A stretch of 6,316 bases of DNA from Hydrogenophaga sp. (GCA_011390855.1 JAABRN010000027.1:1-6316); one strand, 5' to 3'; numbered from the stretch's first letter, positions 1 to 6,316 are shown. Program-made: numbers and translations. The notes: generated by a model not told the origin, from the sequence alone.

Positions 1-2626
1 CCTGTTCATCGGGTTGATGATCGTCATTTACGCGCATTTCTACCTGAGCCCCAAAGACTCGGTGGGCAAGTTCTACAGCGAGATGATGCTGTTCATGGCC
101 GCCATGCTGGGCGTGGTGCTGTCAGACAACTTGCTGCTGCTGGTGGTGTTCTGGGAACTAACCAGCCTCTCTTCTTTCTTGCTCGTGGGCTACTGGAGCC
201 ACCGGGCCGATGCCCGTGCCGGTGCCCGCCAAGCGCTGGCCGTGACCGGCGGCGGCGGTCTGGCCATGCTCGGTGGTTTTGTGCTGCTTGGGCAGATTGC
301 CGGCACCTACGAACTCAGCGCGATGCTGGGCAATGTGGCCGCCATCCAAGCCGACCCGATGTTTGTGCCCGCCTTGCTGCTGATCCTGATCGGTGCCTTT
401 ACCAAGAGCGCGCAGTTTCCGTTCCATTTCTGGCTGCCCGATGCCATGGCAGCGCCCACACCGGTGTCGGCTTACCTGCACTCGGCCACCATGGTGAAAG
501 CTGGCGTTTTCCTGCTCATGCGCATGTACCCGGTGCTGGCGGGTTCGGGCTGGTTTGAGGTGATCGTGACCACCGTGGGCCTGATCACGGTGCTCTTTGC
601 GGCCTTCATTGCGATCTTCAAGCACGACCTGAAGGGCCTGCTTGCGTACTCCACCGTGAGCCACCTCGGGCTCATCACCTTTCTGGTGGGTCTAGGCTCG
701 CCGCTGGCCGCTGTGGCCGCGGTTTTTCATGTGCTGAACCACGCCACCTTCAAGGCCTCGTTGTTCATGATCGCTGGTATCGTGGACCACGAAACCCACT
801 CGCGCGACATGCGTCAGCTCGGCGGCCTCTATAAACTCATGCCATGGACCGCCACGCTGTCCATGGTGGCGGCCGCGTCGATGGCCGGGGTGCCGCTGAC
901 CAACGGCTTTCTGTCCAAGGAAATGTTTTTCACCGAGGCGGTGGTGGGAACGGCCGGCATGGGGGGCGTCTGGGTCTGGCTGGTGCCAGCGCTGGTGACG
1001 CTGGCGGGTGTGTTCAGCGTGGCCTACTCGCTGCGCTTTGTGCACGATACCTATTTCAACGGCGAGCTGGGTGATGTGCCCAACAGGCATCCCCACGAGC
1101 CGCCGCTGGGCATGAAGCTGCCCGCCATGTTGTTGGTCACCATGTGCGTCGTGGTGGGCTTGCTGCCAGCGATCACGTTTGGCCCGCTGGTACATGTGGC
1201 GGCCACTGCGATGGTCGGGCAGCCGTTGCCTGAATACCACCTGGCGCTGTGGCATGGTTTCAACCTGCCGTTGCTGATGAGCGCGGTGGCGGTGGGTGTG
1301 GGCGTTTCGCTTTATCTCTGGCTGGCGCGTGCGCGCTGGCTGCACCGCATCAGCAGCGAGGCCTGGTTTGGGGCTCTTACCGGCCGCTCGGTGTTTGAGG
1401 GAGGCAGCGACGGCCTGTTCTCCCTGTCTGGGCGTCTCTCGATCTGGCTGGAAAACGGTTCGCTACAGCGCTATCTGGCGTGGATGGTCGCGTCGGCGGT
1501 GGTGGTGGCTGCAGCGCCCTTGATCGCCGGTGGCGGCATTGGTGCCGGTTCGCGCGGGCTTTTGCCAGCCAACGCGTTGGCGGTGGCGATCTGGCTGTTG
1601 CTGGGTGCCACCTGCCTGGTGATCGTGTTCACCCACCACCGGCGCTTCCAGTCGGTGGTGTTGCTGGGTGTGGTGGGGCTGGCGGTGTCGCTCACGTTTG
1701 TGAGCCTGTCGGCCCCCGATCTGGCGCTGACCCAGCTTTCGGTGGAGCTGGTGTCTACCGTGCTGTTGCTGATGGGGCTGGCGCTGCTGCCTGCCCAGTC
1801 ACCTCGCGAATCGTCTTCCGGGCGCCGTATGCGCGACGCCCTGCTAGCGCTGGCCGGCGGCGCAGGCGTGGCCTGGCTGGCGTGGGTATTGCTGACGCGC
1901 GGCCACGAGTCGATTGCCTGGTATTTCCTCGACAAGTCGCTGCCACTGGGCGGTGGCAGCAACGTGGTCAACGTCATCCTAGTGGACTTCCGCGGTTATG
2001 ACACCTACGGCGAAATCACGGTGCTGGGCATTGCGGCCATCGGTGTGCTTGCCCTGATGGAGGGGATGACCGCGCGTCGTCCGCTGGCCGACGTCGCCGG
2101 TCGGCGCTGGACCTTCGTCGATCAGCCGCTGCTGCTGCGCGTGGCCGCCTCGGTGGTGTTGCCAGTGGCGCTGGTGTTCAGTGTCTACATCTTCATGCGG
2201 GGCCACAACATGCCCGGCGGGGGCTTTATTGCCGGGCTGATCACCTCCGTGGCACTGGTGCTGCAACTGATGTCGCTGGGGCAGGCGCGCGCCGAGGCGG
2301 TGCTCAGGGCCCATGGCGGCCGGCGTTTTGTGCGCTGGATTGGGACCGGCCTGGGGATTGCCGGGCTCACGGGAGCGGGCGCCTTCCTCTTCGGCAAGCC
2401 CTTCCTCACCAGCGCGCATGGCCACCCGTATGTAGGATGGCTGGGCGAGTTGCCGCTGGCCAGCGCTGCGCTGTTCGACCTCGGGGTTTACTTCACCGTG
2501 GTGGGCGCCACGCTGCTGACCATCTCGGTGCTGGGCTCCGCCAGTCATGAAGGCATTCCGAGCCGGGATGCCGGCCCGGTTCATAACAGCGCGGCTGAAG
2601 CTACGGCAACGGGAGCTCCGCAATGA
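1..2626 (+). CDS. mrpA: Fused MrpA/MrpB subunit of Mrp cation/proton antiporter (5' partial)
   Basis: This is the largest subunit of the multisubunit Na+(K+)/H+ antiporter, an inner-membrane protein. The frame is open from base 2, and the residues before the first possible starts (TTG 14, ATG 17) already match MrpA, so the true start lies upstream; roughly 80-100 N-terminal residues are missing by comparison with Bacillus MrpA as I remember it. Numbering from base 14, the NuoL-like part carries FWELTS (Glu48, bases 155-157), AFTKSAQFPFHFWLPDAM (Lys131, 404-406), DLKGLLAYSTVSHLG (Lys207) and HATFKASLFM (Lys247, 752-754). These fit the membrane Glu and Lys residues of the proton path in this family. 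A NuoJ-like stretch follows (APDLALTQLSVELVS, near 1711-1755), then NVVNVILVDFRGYDT (near 1960-2005). From about residue 697 (base 2102) the chain continues without a stop into an MrpB domain with RGHNMPGGGFIAGL (2198-2239). The stop overlaps mrpC by 4 bases. Confidence 0.97.
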   Translation, partial: LFIGLMIVIYAHFYLSPKDSVGKFYSEMMLFMAAMLGVVLSDNLLLLVVFWELTSLSSFLLVGYWSHRADARAGARQALAVTGGGGLAMLGGFVLLGQIAGTYELSAMLGNVAAIQADPMFVPALLLILIGAFTKSAQFPFHFWLPDAMAAPTPVSAYLHSATMVKAGVFLLMRMYPVLAGSGWFEVIVTTVGLITVLFAAFIAIFKHDLKGLLAYSTVSHLGLITFLVGLGSPLAAVAAVFHVLNHATFKASLFMIAGIVDHETHSRDMRQLGGLYKLMPWTATLSMVAAASMAGVPLTNGFLSKEMFFTEAVVGTAGMGGVWVWLVPALVTLAGVFSVAYSLRFVHDTYFNGELGDVPNRHPHEPPLGMKLPAMLLVTMCVVVGLLPAITFGPLVHVAATAMVGQPLPEYHLALWHGFNLPLLMSAVAVGVGVSLYLWLARARWLHRISSEAWFGALTGRSVFEGGSDGLFSLSGRLSIWLENGSLQRYLAWMVASAVVVAAAPLIAGGGIGAGSRGLLPANALAVAIWLLLGATCLVIVFTHHRRFQSVVLLGVVGLAVSLTFVSLSAPDLALTQLSVELVSTVLLLMGLALLPAQSPRESSSGRRMRDALLALAGGAGVAWLAWVLLTRGHESIAWYFLDKSLPLGGGSNVVNVILVDFRGYDTYGEITVLGIAAIGVLALMEGMTARRPLADVAGRRWTFVDQPLLLRVAASVVLPVALVFSVYIFMRGHNMPGGGFIAGLITSVALVLQLMSLGQARAEAVLRAHGGRRFVRWIGTGLGIAGLTGAGAFLFGKPFLTSAHGHPYVGWLGELPLASAALFDLGVYFTVVGATLLTISVLGSASHEGIPSRDAGPVHNSAAEATATGAPQ

Positions 2627-3012
2627 CACTGAGCATGGAATTTCTGCTGGCCTCGGGCATTGGCGTGGTGACCGCCGCAGGTATCTACCTGCTGCTGCGT
2701 GGGCGTACCTTTCCGGTGGTGATAGGCCTCTCGCTGATCGGCTACGCGGTCAATGTGTTCATCTTTGTTATGGGCCGCCTGTGGTTCGACGCCAACCCCA
2801 TCCTCGGCTCAGGAGAGTTGCTGGCGGATCCGCTACCGCAGGCGCTGGTGCTGACCGCGATCGTTATCGGCTTTGCCACCACAGGTTTCGTGATCGAACT
2901 GGCGTTGCGCAGCCGCCATGAGAGCGGTAGCGACCACGTCGACGGTCATGAACCGCGCCATGTGGGTGCTCCCTCCAAGGCAAGGGCCGATTCGAACAGG
3001 GGGGCCAACTGA
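2623..3012 (+). CDS. mrpC: Mrp antiporter subunit C (NuoK-like)
   Basis: Small membrane subunit of the Mrp complex, homologous to complex I subunit NuoK, which sits between the antiporter-like modules. The 129-residue product shows three hydrophobic segments (about 5-25, 30-51 and 72-95). The family signature ADPLPQALVLTAIVIGFA is at 69-86, and GYAVNVFIFVMGRL in the second segment is also typical. Residues 96-129 form a hydrophilic, charged tail with several His and Asp, somewhat longer than the conserved core needs. The ATG at 2623 overlaps the mrpA stop (ATGA), and GGGAG at 2611-2615 lies 7 bases upstream, which supports this start and translational coupling. The gene ends one base into mrpD. 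Confidence 0.96.
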   Translation: MTLSMEFLLASGIGVVTAAGIYLLLRGRTFPVVIGLSLIGYAVNVFIFVMGRLWFDANPILGSGELLADPLPQALVLTAIVIGFATTGFVIELALRSRHESGSDHVDGHEPRHVGAPSKARADSNRGAN

Positions 3013-4673
3013 TGCTCAACGCCATAGCGGCCTTCTGGCTGCAACACGCCCCGGTGCTTTCGGTGCTGTTGCCCGCGTTCTCTGCCTGCATTTTGTTGTT
3101 GCTGGGGGATTTTTCGACCCTGACCACGGGGGGGCACGTCGAGCGCCGCGTGCGCTGGCGTCGTCGCTTCGCCATGGGTTCGGCCCTTTTAGGGTTGTGG
3201 ATGTCGTTCCAGTTGGTGCTGCTGGCCGACGGCGGCGCACTCACCGTCTACCCGCTGGGCGACTGGCCCGCGCCGTTTGGCATTGTCATGGTGGTCGACC
3301 GGCTCTCGGCGCTGATGGTGCTGCTAACCTACGCGGTAGCCGTGCCAGCGCTGTATTACGCCACCGGTGGATGGGACAACCGCGGACGGTATTTCCACGC
3401 GGTGTTTCAGTTCCAGCTCATGGGCCTGTGTGGCGCGTTTCTGACAGGCGATCTGTTCAACCTGTTTGTGTTTTTCGAGGTGTTGTTGATCGCCTCCTAC
3501 GTGCTGCTCGTGCATGGTCTGGGTCGCGAACGCTTCCGGGTTGGCGTGCACTACGTGATCATCAACCTGACCGCCTCGGCTCTGTTCCTGATCGGGCTGG
3601 CCATCATCTACTCGGTGGCGGGCACACTCAACATGGCTGACTTGGCGCTGCGCATCCCGCAGATAACGGGCGATATGGCGCTGCTTGCCCGATCTGCGGC
3701 GCTGATCCTGTTGCTCGTGTTCGGTGTCAAGGCGGCGCTGTTGCCACTGTATTTCTGGCTGCCCTCAACCTACGCGGCGGCCAGCGCGCCGGTGGCGGCG
3801 TTGTTTGCCATCATGACCAAGGTGGGTGTGTACAGCATCATCCGCGTCCACTGGGGCATCTTCGGTGCTGGTGCTGGCGAAGCCTCGCTGGCGGCGGCCG
3901 ACTGGCTGTTGCCGCTGGCGCTCACTACCAGCGTGCTCGGTGTGCTTGGTGCGCTGGCCTCCCACAGCATGGGCCGCCTGATTGCCTATCTCACTGTCTC
4001 CTCGGTGGGCACCATTCTGGCTGCAGTGGGGCTTTTCACCACCGCCAGCCTGTCCGCGGCACTGTACTACACGCTTCACAGCACTATCGTGATTGCCGCG
4101 CTGTTCCTTCTGGTCGAGCTCATGGCGGCCCAGCGGGGCGCGTCTGGCGATCGGCTGCAGCCCGCCATGGCGGTGCGCGAGCCGGTGTTGCTGGGTCTGA
4201 TGCTGATTTTTGGCGCTGCGTCTGCTGCCGGCCTACCACCGCTGCCAGGCTTCCTCGGTAAGATCATGGTGCTGCAAAGCAGCGCCGGGCTGCCTGCCCA
4301 AGCCTGGGTCTGGTCGGTGGTGTTGCTGGTGGGCTTTTTCTCGCTGGTGGGCCTCGCGCGGGCCGGGGTGATCGTGTTCTGGCACATCGAACCCGAAGCC
4401 GGGCGGGCCGAGCTGGTGGCGGGCCGCAGCCCCAAGCTGCTGGCCGCCACGCTGTCGCTGATGGTGGTCACCGTGGGCATGGCGGTGCTGGCGTCGCCCA
4501 TCAAGAACTACACCGACGCCGCCGCAAGCCAGCTCGGCGACCGCGCGGCTTATGCCGATGCGGTGTTGCGCGCCCATGGCGGGGTCAATGCCAACACCAC
4601 CCGGCCCTACGACGGCGTACCGCCCGCAGCGCACATGCCGCCTAAGCCAGCGGTGACGGAGGAGCCCCGATGA
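3012..4673 (+). CDS. mrpD: Mrp antiporter subunit D (NuoM/NuoN-like)
   Basis: Second large antiporter-like subunit, a polytopic inner-membrane protein related to NuoM/NuoN and thought, with MrpA, to carry the proton path. The product has 553 residues. Visible family landmarks are NLFVFFEVLLIASYVLLVHG with Glu156 (bases 3477-3479), GVKAALLPLYFWLPSTYAAA with Lys240 (3729-3731), IMTKVGVYSI with Lys270 (3819-3821), and ASAAGLPPLPGFLGKIMVLQ further on. The Glu and Lys sit where essential residues are known in Bacillus MrpD, and none is missing. The last 40 or so residues are hydrophilic and Pro-rich, ending near HMPPKPAVTEEPR, beyond the usual C-terminal AAYxxAVL segment. The start overlaps the mrpC stop by one base (TGATG), with AGGGGGG at 2998-3004 placed 7 bases before it. 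The end overlaps mrpE by 4 bases. Confidence 0.97.
   Translation: MLNAIAAFWLQHAPVLSVLLPAFSACILLLLGDFSTLTTGGHVERRVRWRRRFAMGSALLGLWMSFQLVLLADGGALTVYPLGDWPAPFGIVMVVDRLSALMVLLTYAVAVPALYYATGGWDNRGRYFHAVFQFQLMGLCGAFLTGDLFNLFVFFEVLLIASYVLLVHGLGRERFRVGVHYVIINLTASALFLIGLAIIYSVAGTLNMADLALRIPQITGDMALLARSAALILLLVFGVKAALLPLYFWLPSTYAAASAPVAALFAIMTKVGVYSIIRVHWGIFGAGAGEASLAAADWLLPLALTTSVLGVLGALASHSMGRLIAYLTVSSVGTILAAVGLFTTASLSAALYYTLHSTIVIAALFLLVELMAAQRGASGDRLQPAMAVREPVLLGLMLIFGAASAAGLPPLPGFLGKIMVLQSSAGLPAQAWVWSVVLLVGFFSLVGLARAGVIVFWHIEPEAGRAELVAGRSPKLLAATLSLMVVTVGMAVLASPIKNYTDAAASQLGDRAAYADAVLRAHGGVNANTTRPYDGVPPAAHMPPKPAVTEEPR
4658..4664 (+). promoter_or_regulatory. Ribosome-binding site of mrpE that bears on start choice
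   Basis: GGAGGAG lies inside the end of mrpD just before an ATGATG double start. Its GGAGG core (4658-4662) is 7 bases from the ATG at 4670. If the shifted GAG end (to 4664) pairs instead, the ATG at 4673 is 8 bases away. The first reading matches the 7-base spacing of the other four downstream genes, so it is favoured; both ATGs may be used and the products would differ by one Met. Confidence 0.7.
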
Positions 4674-5242
4674 TGTCCGGCAACCCATCTGCCCCCGGCA
4701 GGCCCAAGTCGGGTCTGTTGGCGCGCAGCTTTCCGCACCCCGCGCTGTCGATCCAGCTGGCGCTGAGCTGGTTGGTTCTTTCGCACAGCCTGGCCTTCGT
4801 GCACCTGCTCTCGGCGGCCCTGATAGGTTGGCTGCTGCCGCACCTGCTGCGCGGCTTCCTGTCCGACGCCAGCCCGTTGCACTGGCCCTCCGTGTTTCGC
4901 CTCACCGGCGTGGTGCTGTGGGACATCGTGATGTCCAACATCACGGTGGCGCGCATCACCCTGGGCAGCCTAAAAACGTTGCAGCCGGCGTGGGTGACGG
5001 TGACGCTGCAAAGCGAACACCCGCGGGTCAACGCCTTGCTGGCCAGCATCATCACCATGACGCCGGGCACCGTGTCGGCGGTGGTGTACCCAGAGCGGCG
5101 AGAAATATTGGTGCACGCGCTCAACTGCGACGACCCTGCCGCGTTGGCGCGCGATATCCAGCAGCGCTATGAGGCGCCGCTGTTGCGCATCTTCGGTAGC
5201 GAGTGTGCGCCGTCGGCGCCCACCCAGGAGGCATCACCATGA
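4670..5242 (+). CDS. mrpE: Mrp antiporter subunit E (MnhE family)
   Basis: Accessory membrane subunit of the Mrp complex, 190 residues. The N-terminal 20 or so residues are polar. Hydrophobic segments lie at about 27-60 and 73-98, followed by a soluble domain (about 100-175) with the family hallmark ITMTPGTVS at 128-136 and VVYPERREILVHAL after it, as in MnhE/PhaE proteins. The start is ambiguous: ATGATG offers ATG at 4670 (4-base overlap with mrpD) or 4673 (1-base overlap). The strong GGAGG at 4658-4662 is 7 bases from 4670, matching the spacing of the other genes here, so 4670 is preferred. The stop at 5240-5242 overlaps the mrpF start. MrpE is needed for full complex function or assembly in studied systems; its exact mechanism is not settled. 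Confidence 0.95.
   Translation: MMSGNPSAPGRPKSGLLARSFPHPALSIQLALSWLVLSHSLAFVHLLSAALIGWLLPHLLRGFLSDASPLHWPSVFRLTGVVLWDIVMSNITVARITLGSLKTLQPAWVTVTLQSEHPRVNALLASIITMTPGTVSAVVYPERREILVHALNCDDPAALARDIQQRYEAPLLRIFGSECAPSAPTQEASP
5226..5231 (+). promoter_or_regulatory. Ribosome-binding site of mrpF
   Basis: AGGAGG, 7 bases before the ATG at 5239 and inside the last codons of mrpE. It decides the mrpF start against the upstream in-frame GTG at 5203, which would add twelve residues not typical of the family. Confidence 0.8.
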
Positions 5243-5514
5243 CCCTGCTCACCATAGCCCTTGATCTGGGCACCGCTGCTGTCACGGTGGCGGTGGCGCT
5301 GTGCGCTTGGCGACTGCTCAAAGGCCCCGAAATCAGCGACCGCCTGCTGGCCCTGGACACGCTTTACATGAACATGGTGGCGCTGATCATCCTGCTCGAC
5401 ATCCGTTGGGACACCGAGCTGCTGTTCGAGGCCGCGCTGCTGGTGGCCATGATGGGTTTTGTCTCCACCGTCGCGCTGGCGCGCTACATCACACGTGGCG
5501 ACGTGATCGAATAA
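5239..5514 (+). CDS. mrpF: Mrp antiporter subunit F (MnhF/PhaF family)
   Basis: Small membrane subunit of the Mrp complex, 91 residues with three hydrophobic segments (about 4-26, 36-54 and 60-82). The family motif GPEISDRLLALDT lies at 29-41 between the first two segments and contains the conserved Asp residues. The open frame extends upstream to a GTG at 5203, but the ATG at 5239 is chosen: it forms an ATGA overlap with the mrpE stop, is preceded by AGGAGG at 5226-5231 with 7 bases of spacing, and gives a normal MrpF N-terminus (MTLLTIALDLG). The stop TAA at 5512-5514 is embedded in the ribosome-binding site of mrpG. Confidence 0.95.
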   Translation: MTLLTIALDLGTAAVTVAVALCAWRLLKGPEISDRLLALDTLYMNMVALIILLDIRWDTELLFEAALLVAMMGFVSTVALARYITRGDVIE

Positions 5515-5519
5515 GGAGG
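5513..5519 (+). promoter_or_regulatory. Ribosome-binding site of mrpG overlapping the mrpF stop
   Basis: AAGGAGG, 7 bases before the mrpG ATG. Its first two bases are the last two of the mrpF TAA stop codon, so a ribosome terminating on mrpF sits directly over the site, favouring reinitiation at mrpG. Confidence 0.8.
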
Positions 5520-5526
5520 CACTGCG

Positions 5527-5871
5527 ATGGGAAACTCTCCGCTTGAACTGATCGCCGCGTTGATGATCGTCATCGCCGCCTTCTTTCTGCTGGTGGGCGC
5601 GATCGGTCTGGCGCGCTTTCCCGACTTCTACATGCGCCTGCACGCACCCACCAAAGCCTCGACCCTTGGCGTGGGCGGGGTGCTGATTGCCTCCATGCTG
5701 GTCACCGCCGACCATGGCCGCCCCGGGCTTGCCGAGCTGCTGATTACCCTGTTTGTGTTCGTGACCGCGCCGGTCTCTGCGAACTTGCTGGCGCAGGCCG
5801 CATTGCATCTGCGCCACCGCTCGCTGGCACCGGTGCCCGATGATGCGGTGCCCGAGCGCCGTCCAGGCTGA
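5527..5871 (+). CDS. mrpG: Mrp antiporter subunit G (MnhG/PhaG family)
   Basis: Last small membrane subunit of the Mrp complex, 114 residues. Hydrophobic segments are at about 7-27, 47-60 and 69-92. The family signature RFPDFYMRLHAPTKASTLG is at 30-48, and LFVFVTAPVSANLLAQAA in the last segment is typical as well. The final 20 or so residues are polar and Pro-rich. The ATG at 5527 has AAGGAGG at 5513-5519, 7 bases upstream. It is the only gene here separated from its predecessor (12 bases), yet its ribosome-binding site overlaps the mrpF stop, so coupling is still likely. It closes the operon; a likely terminator lies about 110 bases downstream. Confidence 0.96.
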   Translation: MGNSPLELIAALMIVIAAFFLLVGAIGLARFPDFYMRLHAPTKASTLGVGGVLIASMLVTADHGRPGLAELLITLFVFVTAPVSANLLAQAALHLRHRSLAPVPDDAVPERRPG

Positions 5872-5883
5872 AGCCCAGCCCGC

Positions 5884-5938
5884 TCCGGTAGGTGTTGATC
5901 GCCAGCTCGTACAGACCACCAAGACAAAGGCCTACGGA
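5884..5938. repeat. Imperfect inverted repeat in the convergent intergenic region
   Basis: TCCG(G)TAGG at 5884-5892 can pair with CCTACGGA at 5931-5938, giving eight pairs with one bulged G and enclosing 38 bases. A second small repeat, GATCCA (5937-5942) with TGGATC (5954-5959), lies beside it and shares two bases, so the two cannot both form fully. No known RNA family was recognised, and it may be chance or a 3'-UTR structure. The rest of 5872-5980 shows no gene I can support. Confidence 0.25.
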
Positions 5939-5980
5939 TCCAGCAACCAGTTTTGGATCAAACCGTCCTCCAACACATGC

Positions 5981-6002
5981 AGCCCCAAGGGCGGCTTTTT
6001 TT
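5981..6002 (+). terminator. Likely intrinsic terminator of the mrp operon
   Basis: AGCCCC (5981-5986), loop AAG, then GG(C)GGCT (5990-5996) can form a six-pair GC-rich stem with one bulged C. A run of seven T follows at 5996-6002, the first of which pairs in the stem. It lies 109 bases after the mrpG stop and just before the end of the convergent LOG-family gene. Read on the - strand, the same hairpin is not followed by a T run, so it appears to serve the + strand only. No folding energy was calculated. Confidence 0.7.
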
Positions 6003-6006
6003 CTGC

Positions 6007-6027
6007 AAGGCCAGTTTTTGAGGCCTT
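6007..6027. repeat. Perfect 6-bp inverted repeat at the end of the LOG-family gene
   Basis: AAGGCC (6007-6012) and GGCCTT (6022-6027) are exact reverse complements separated by 9 bases. The right arm touches the stop codon of the - strand gene. It could form a hairpin at the 3' end of that transcript, but on the - strand it is followed by GCAG and an A run, not T, so it is not a classical intrinsic terminator. Confidence 0.4.
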
Positions 6028-6316
6028 CAGACCGCAGGCAGCCCGTAAAACTGCACGATGTGCTCCCAGGCCTGCTGCGGGTCGTCCATGAACACAAACA
6101 GCTTCAGATCTTCTTCCGAAATCGTGCCTTCCTCGACCAGCAGGTCCAGGTTGATCAGGCGTTTCCAGTAGTCGGTGCCAAACAGCACGATGGGCACCGG
6201 CTTGGCTTTTTTGCATTGCACCAGTGTGATGACCTCAAACAGCTCGTCCAGCGTGCCGAAGCCGCCGGGAAACGCCACCAGCGCTTTGGCCCGCATCATG
6301 AAATGCATTTTGCGCA
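6027..6316 (-). CDS. LOG-family (TIGR00730) nucleotide phosphoribohydrolase-like protein, C-terminal part
   Basis: The protein belongs to the cytoplasmic Rossmann-fold LOG family, once misnamed lysine decarboxylase. Characterised members cleave nucleoside 5'-monophosphates, including cytokinin ribotides, to base and ribose 5-phosphate. The signature PGGFGTLDE is at bases 6269-6243, followed by LFEVITLVQ. The frame stays open to the window edge: codons before the Met at 6308 read Arg-Lys, and this RK pair stands 15 residues ahead of the PGG motif, as in the family's MHxRK...PGGxGTxxE arrangement. The Met at 6308 is therefore internal and the start lies beyond the window. The C-terminus (TDYWKRLINL, then DDPQQAWEHIVQFYG) is also typical of this family. 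It looks like the longer bacterial type with PGGFGT, whose substrate is not assigned here. It converges on the mrp operon and need not be functionally linked to it. Confidence 0.9.
   Translation of the reverse strand, partial: RKMHFMMRAKALVAFPGGFGTLDELFEVITLVQCKKAKPVPIVLFGTDYWKRLINLDLLVEEGTISEEDLKLFVFMDDPQQAWEHIVQFYGLPAV

Noticed and set aside
14..19. TTG/ATG at 14-19 as the start of mrpA
   Set aside because: The frame is open upstream to the window edge and the preceding residues (LFIG) fit the MrpA membrane segment; a start here would remove the N-terminal helices.
14..4673. Complex I (nuo) or hydrogenase/formate-lyase membrane genes
   Set aside because: MrpA and MrpD resemble NuoL/M/N, but the presence of MrpB, E, F and G signatures in the standard order identifies an Mrp antiporter.
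5203..5238. GTG at 5203 as the mrpF start
   Set aside because: It would deepen the overlap with mrpE to 40 bases, and the ATG at 5239 has a good ribosome-binding site and a normal family N-terminus.
158..5360. Many long open frames on the - strand and in other + frames opposite mrpA-mrpF
   Set aside because: They are expected in GC-rich coding DNA, have low-complexity Arg/His/Gln/Ala-rich products, and lie fully inside well-supported genes.
5840..6216. Open frames across the intergenic region (+ 5840-6091, - 5932-6216, - 5744-6097)
   Set aside because: They overlap the ends of mrpG and the LOG-family gene, cross the terminator, and show no recognisable domain; most likely chance frames.
6306..6308. 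Met at 6308 (- strand) as the start of the LOG-family gene
   Set aside because: Upstream codons in frame encode the conserved Arg-Lys pair of the family, and a start here would remove most of the Rossmann fold.
1..6316. Mobile elements, CRISPR arrays, tRNA/rRNA, phage or defence genes
   Set aside because: No regularly spaced repeats, terminal inverted repeats, transposase motifs or RNA gene signatures were seen; nearly all of the DNA is explained by the antiporter operon and the LOG-family gene.

Overview
The window carries most of one operon on the + strand: a multisubunit Mrp-type (also named Mnh, Pha or Sha) cation/proton antiporter. A convergent, partial gene of the LOG/TIGR00730 nucleotide-phosphoribohydrolase family follows at the right edge on the - strand. 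The DNA is GC-rich, coding is tightly packed, and the protein sequences look like those of a betaproteobacterium, possibly Burkholderiales/Comamonadaceae. That taxonomic guess is inference from composition and protein style; no rRNA or other marker is present.

Layout: (1) 1-2626, the fused MrpA+MrpB subunit, missing its N-terminus because the window starts inside the gene. (2) 2623-3012 mrpC, (3) 3012-4673 mrpD, (4) 4670-5242 mrpE, (5) 5239-5514 mrpF and (6) 5527-5871 mrpG. (7) 5872-6026, a short convergent intergenic region with a likely intrinsic terminator for the mrp operon. (8) 6027-6316 on the - strand, the C-terminal part of a LOG-family protein whose start lies beyond the window.

The gene order AB-C-D-E-F-G with A and B fused is the classical 'group 2' Mrp operon known from Proteobacteria. 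MrpA and MrpD are relatives of the complex I antiporter-like subunits NuoL/M/N, MrpC is NuoK-like, and the C-terminal part of MrpA is NuoJ-like. Together with MrpB, E, F and G they form one large inner-membrane complex exchanging cytoplasmic Na+ and/or K+ for external H+, supporting alkali, salt and cation homeostasis. The cation used cannot be read from the sequence.

Four of the five gene junctions overlap by 1 or 4 bases. All five downstream genes have a Shine-Dalgarno-like core ending 7 bases before the chosen start, so translational coupling and controlled stoichiometry are likely. The promoter lies upstream of the window. I found no mobile element, CRISPR array, tRNA, rRNA or previously undescribed system; this is an ordinary, well-understood region with a few small points worth checking.
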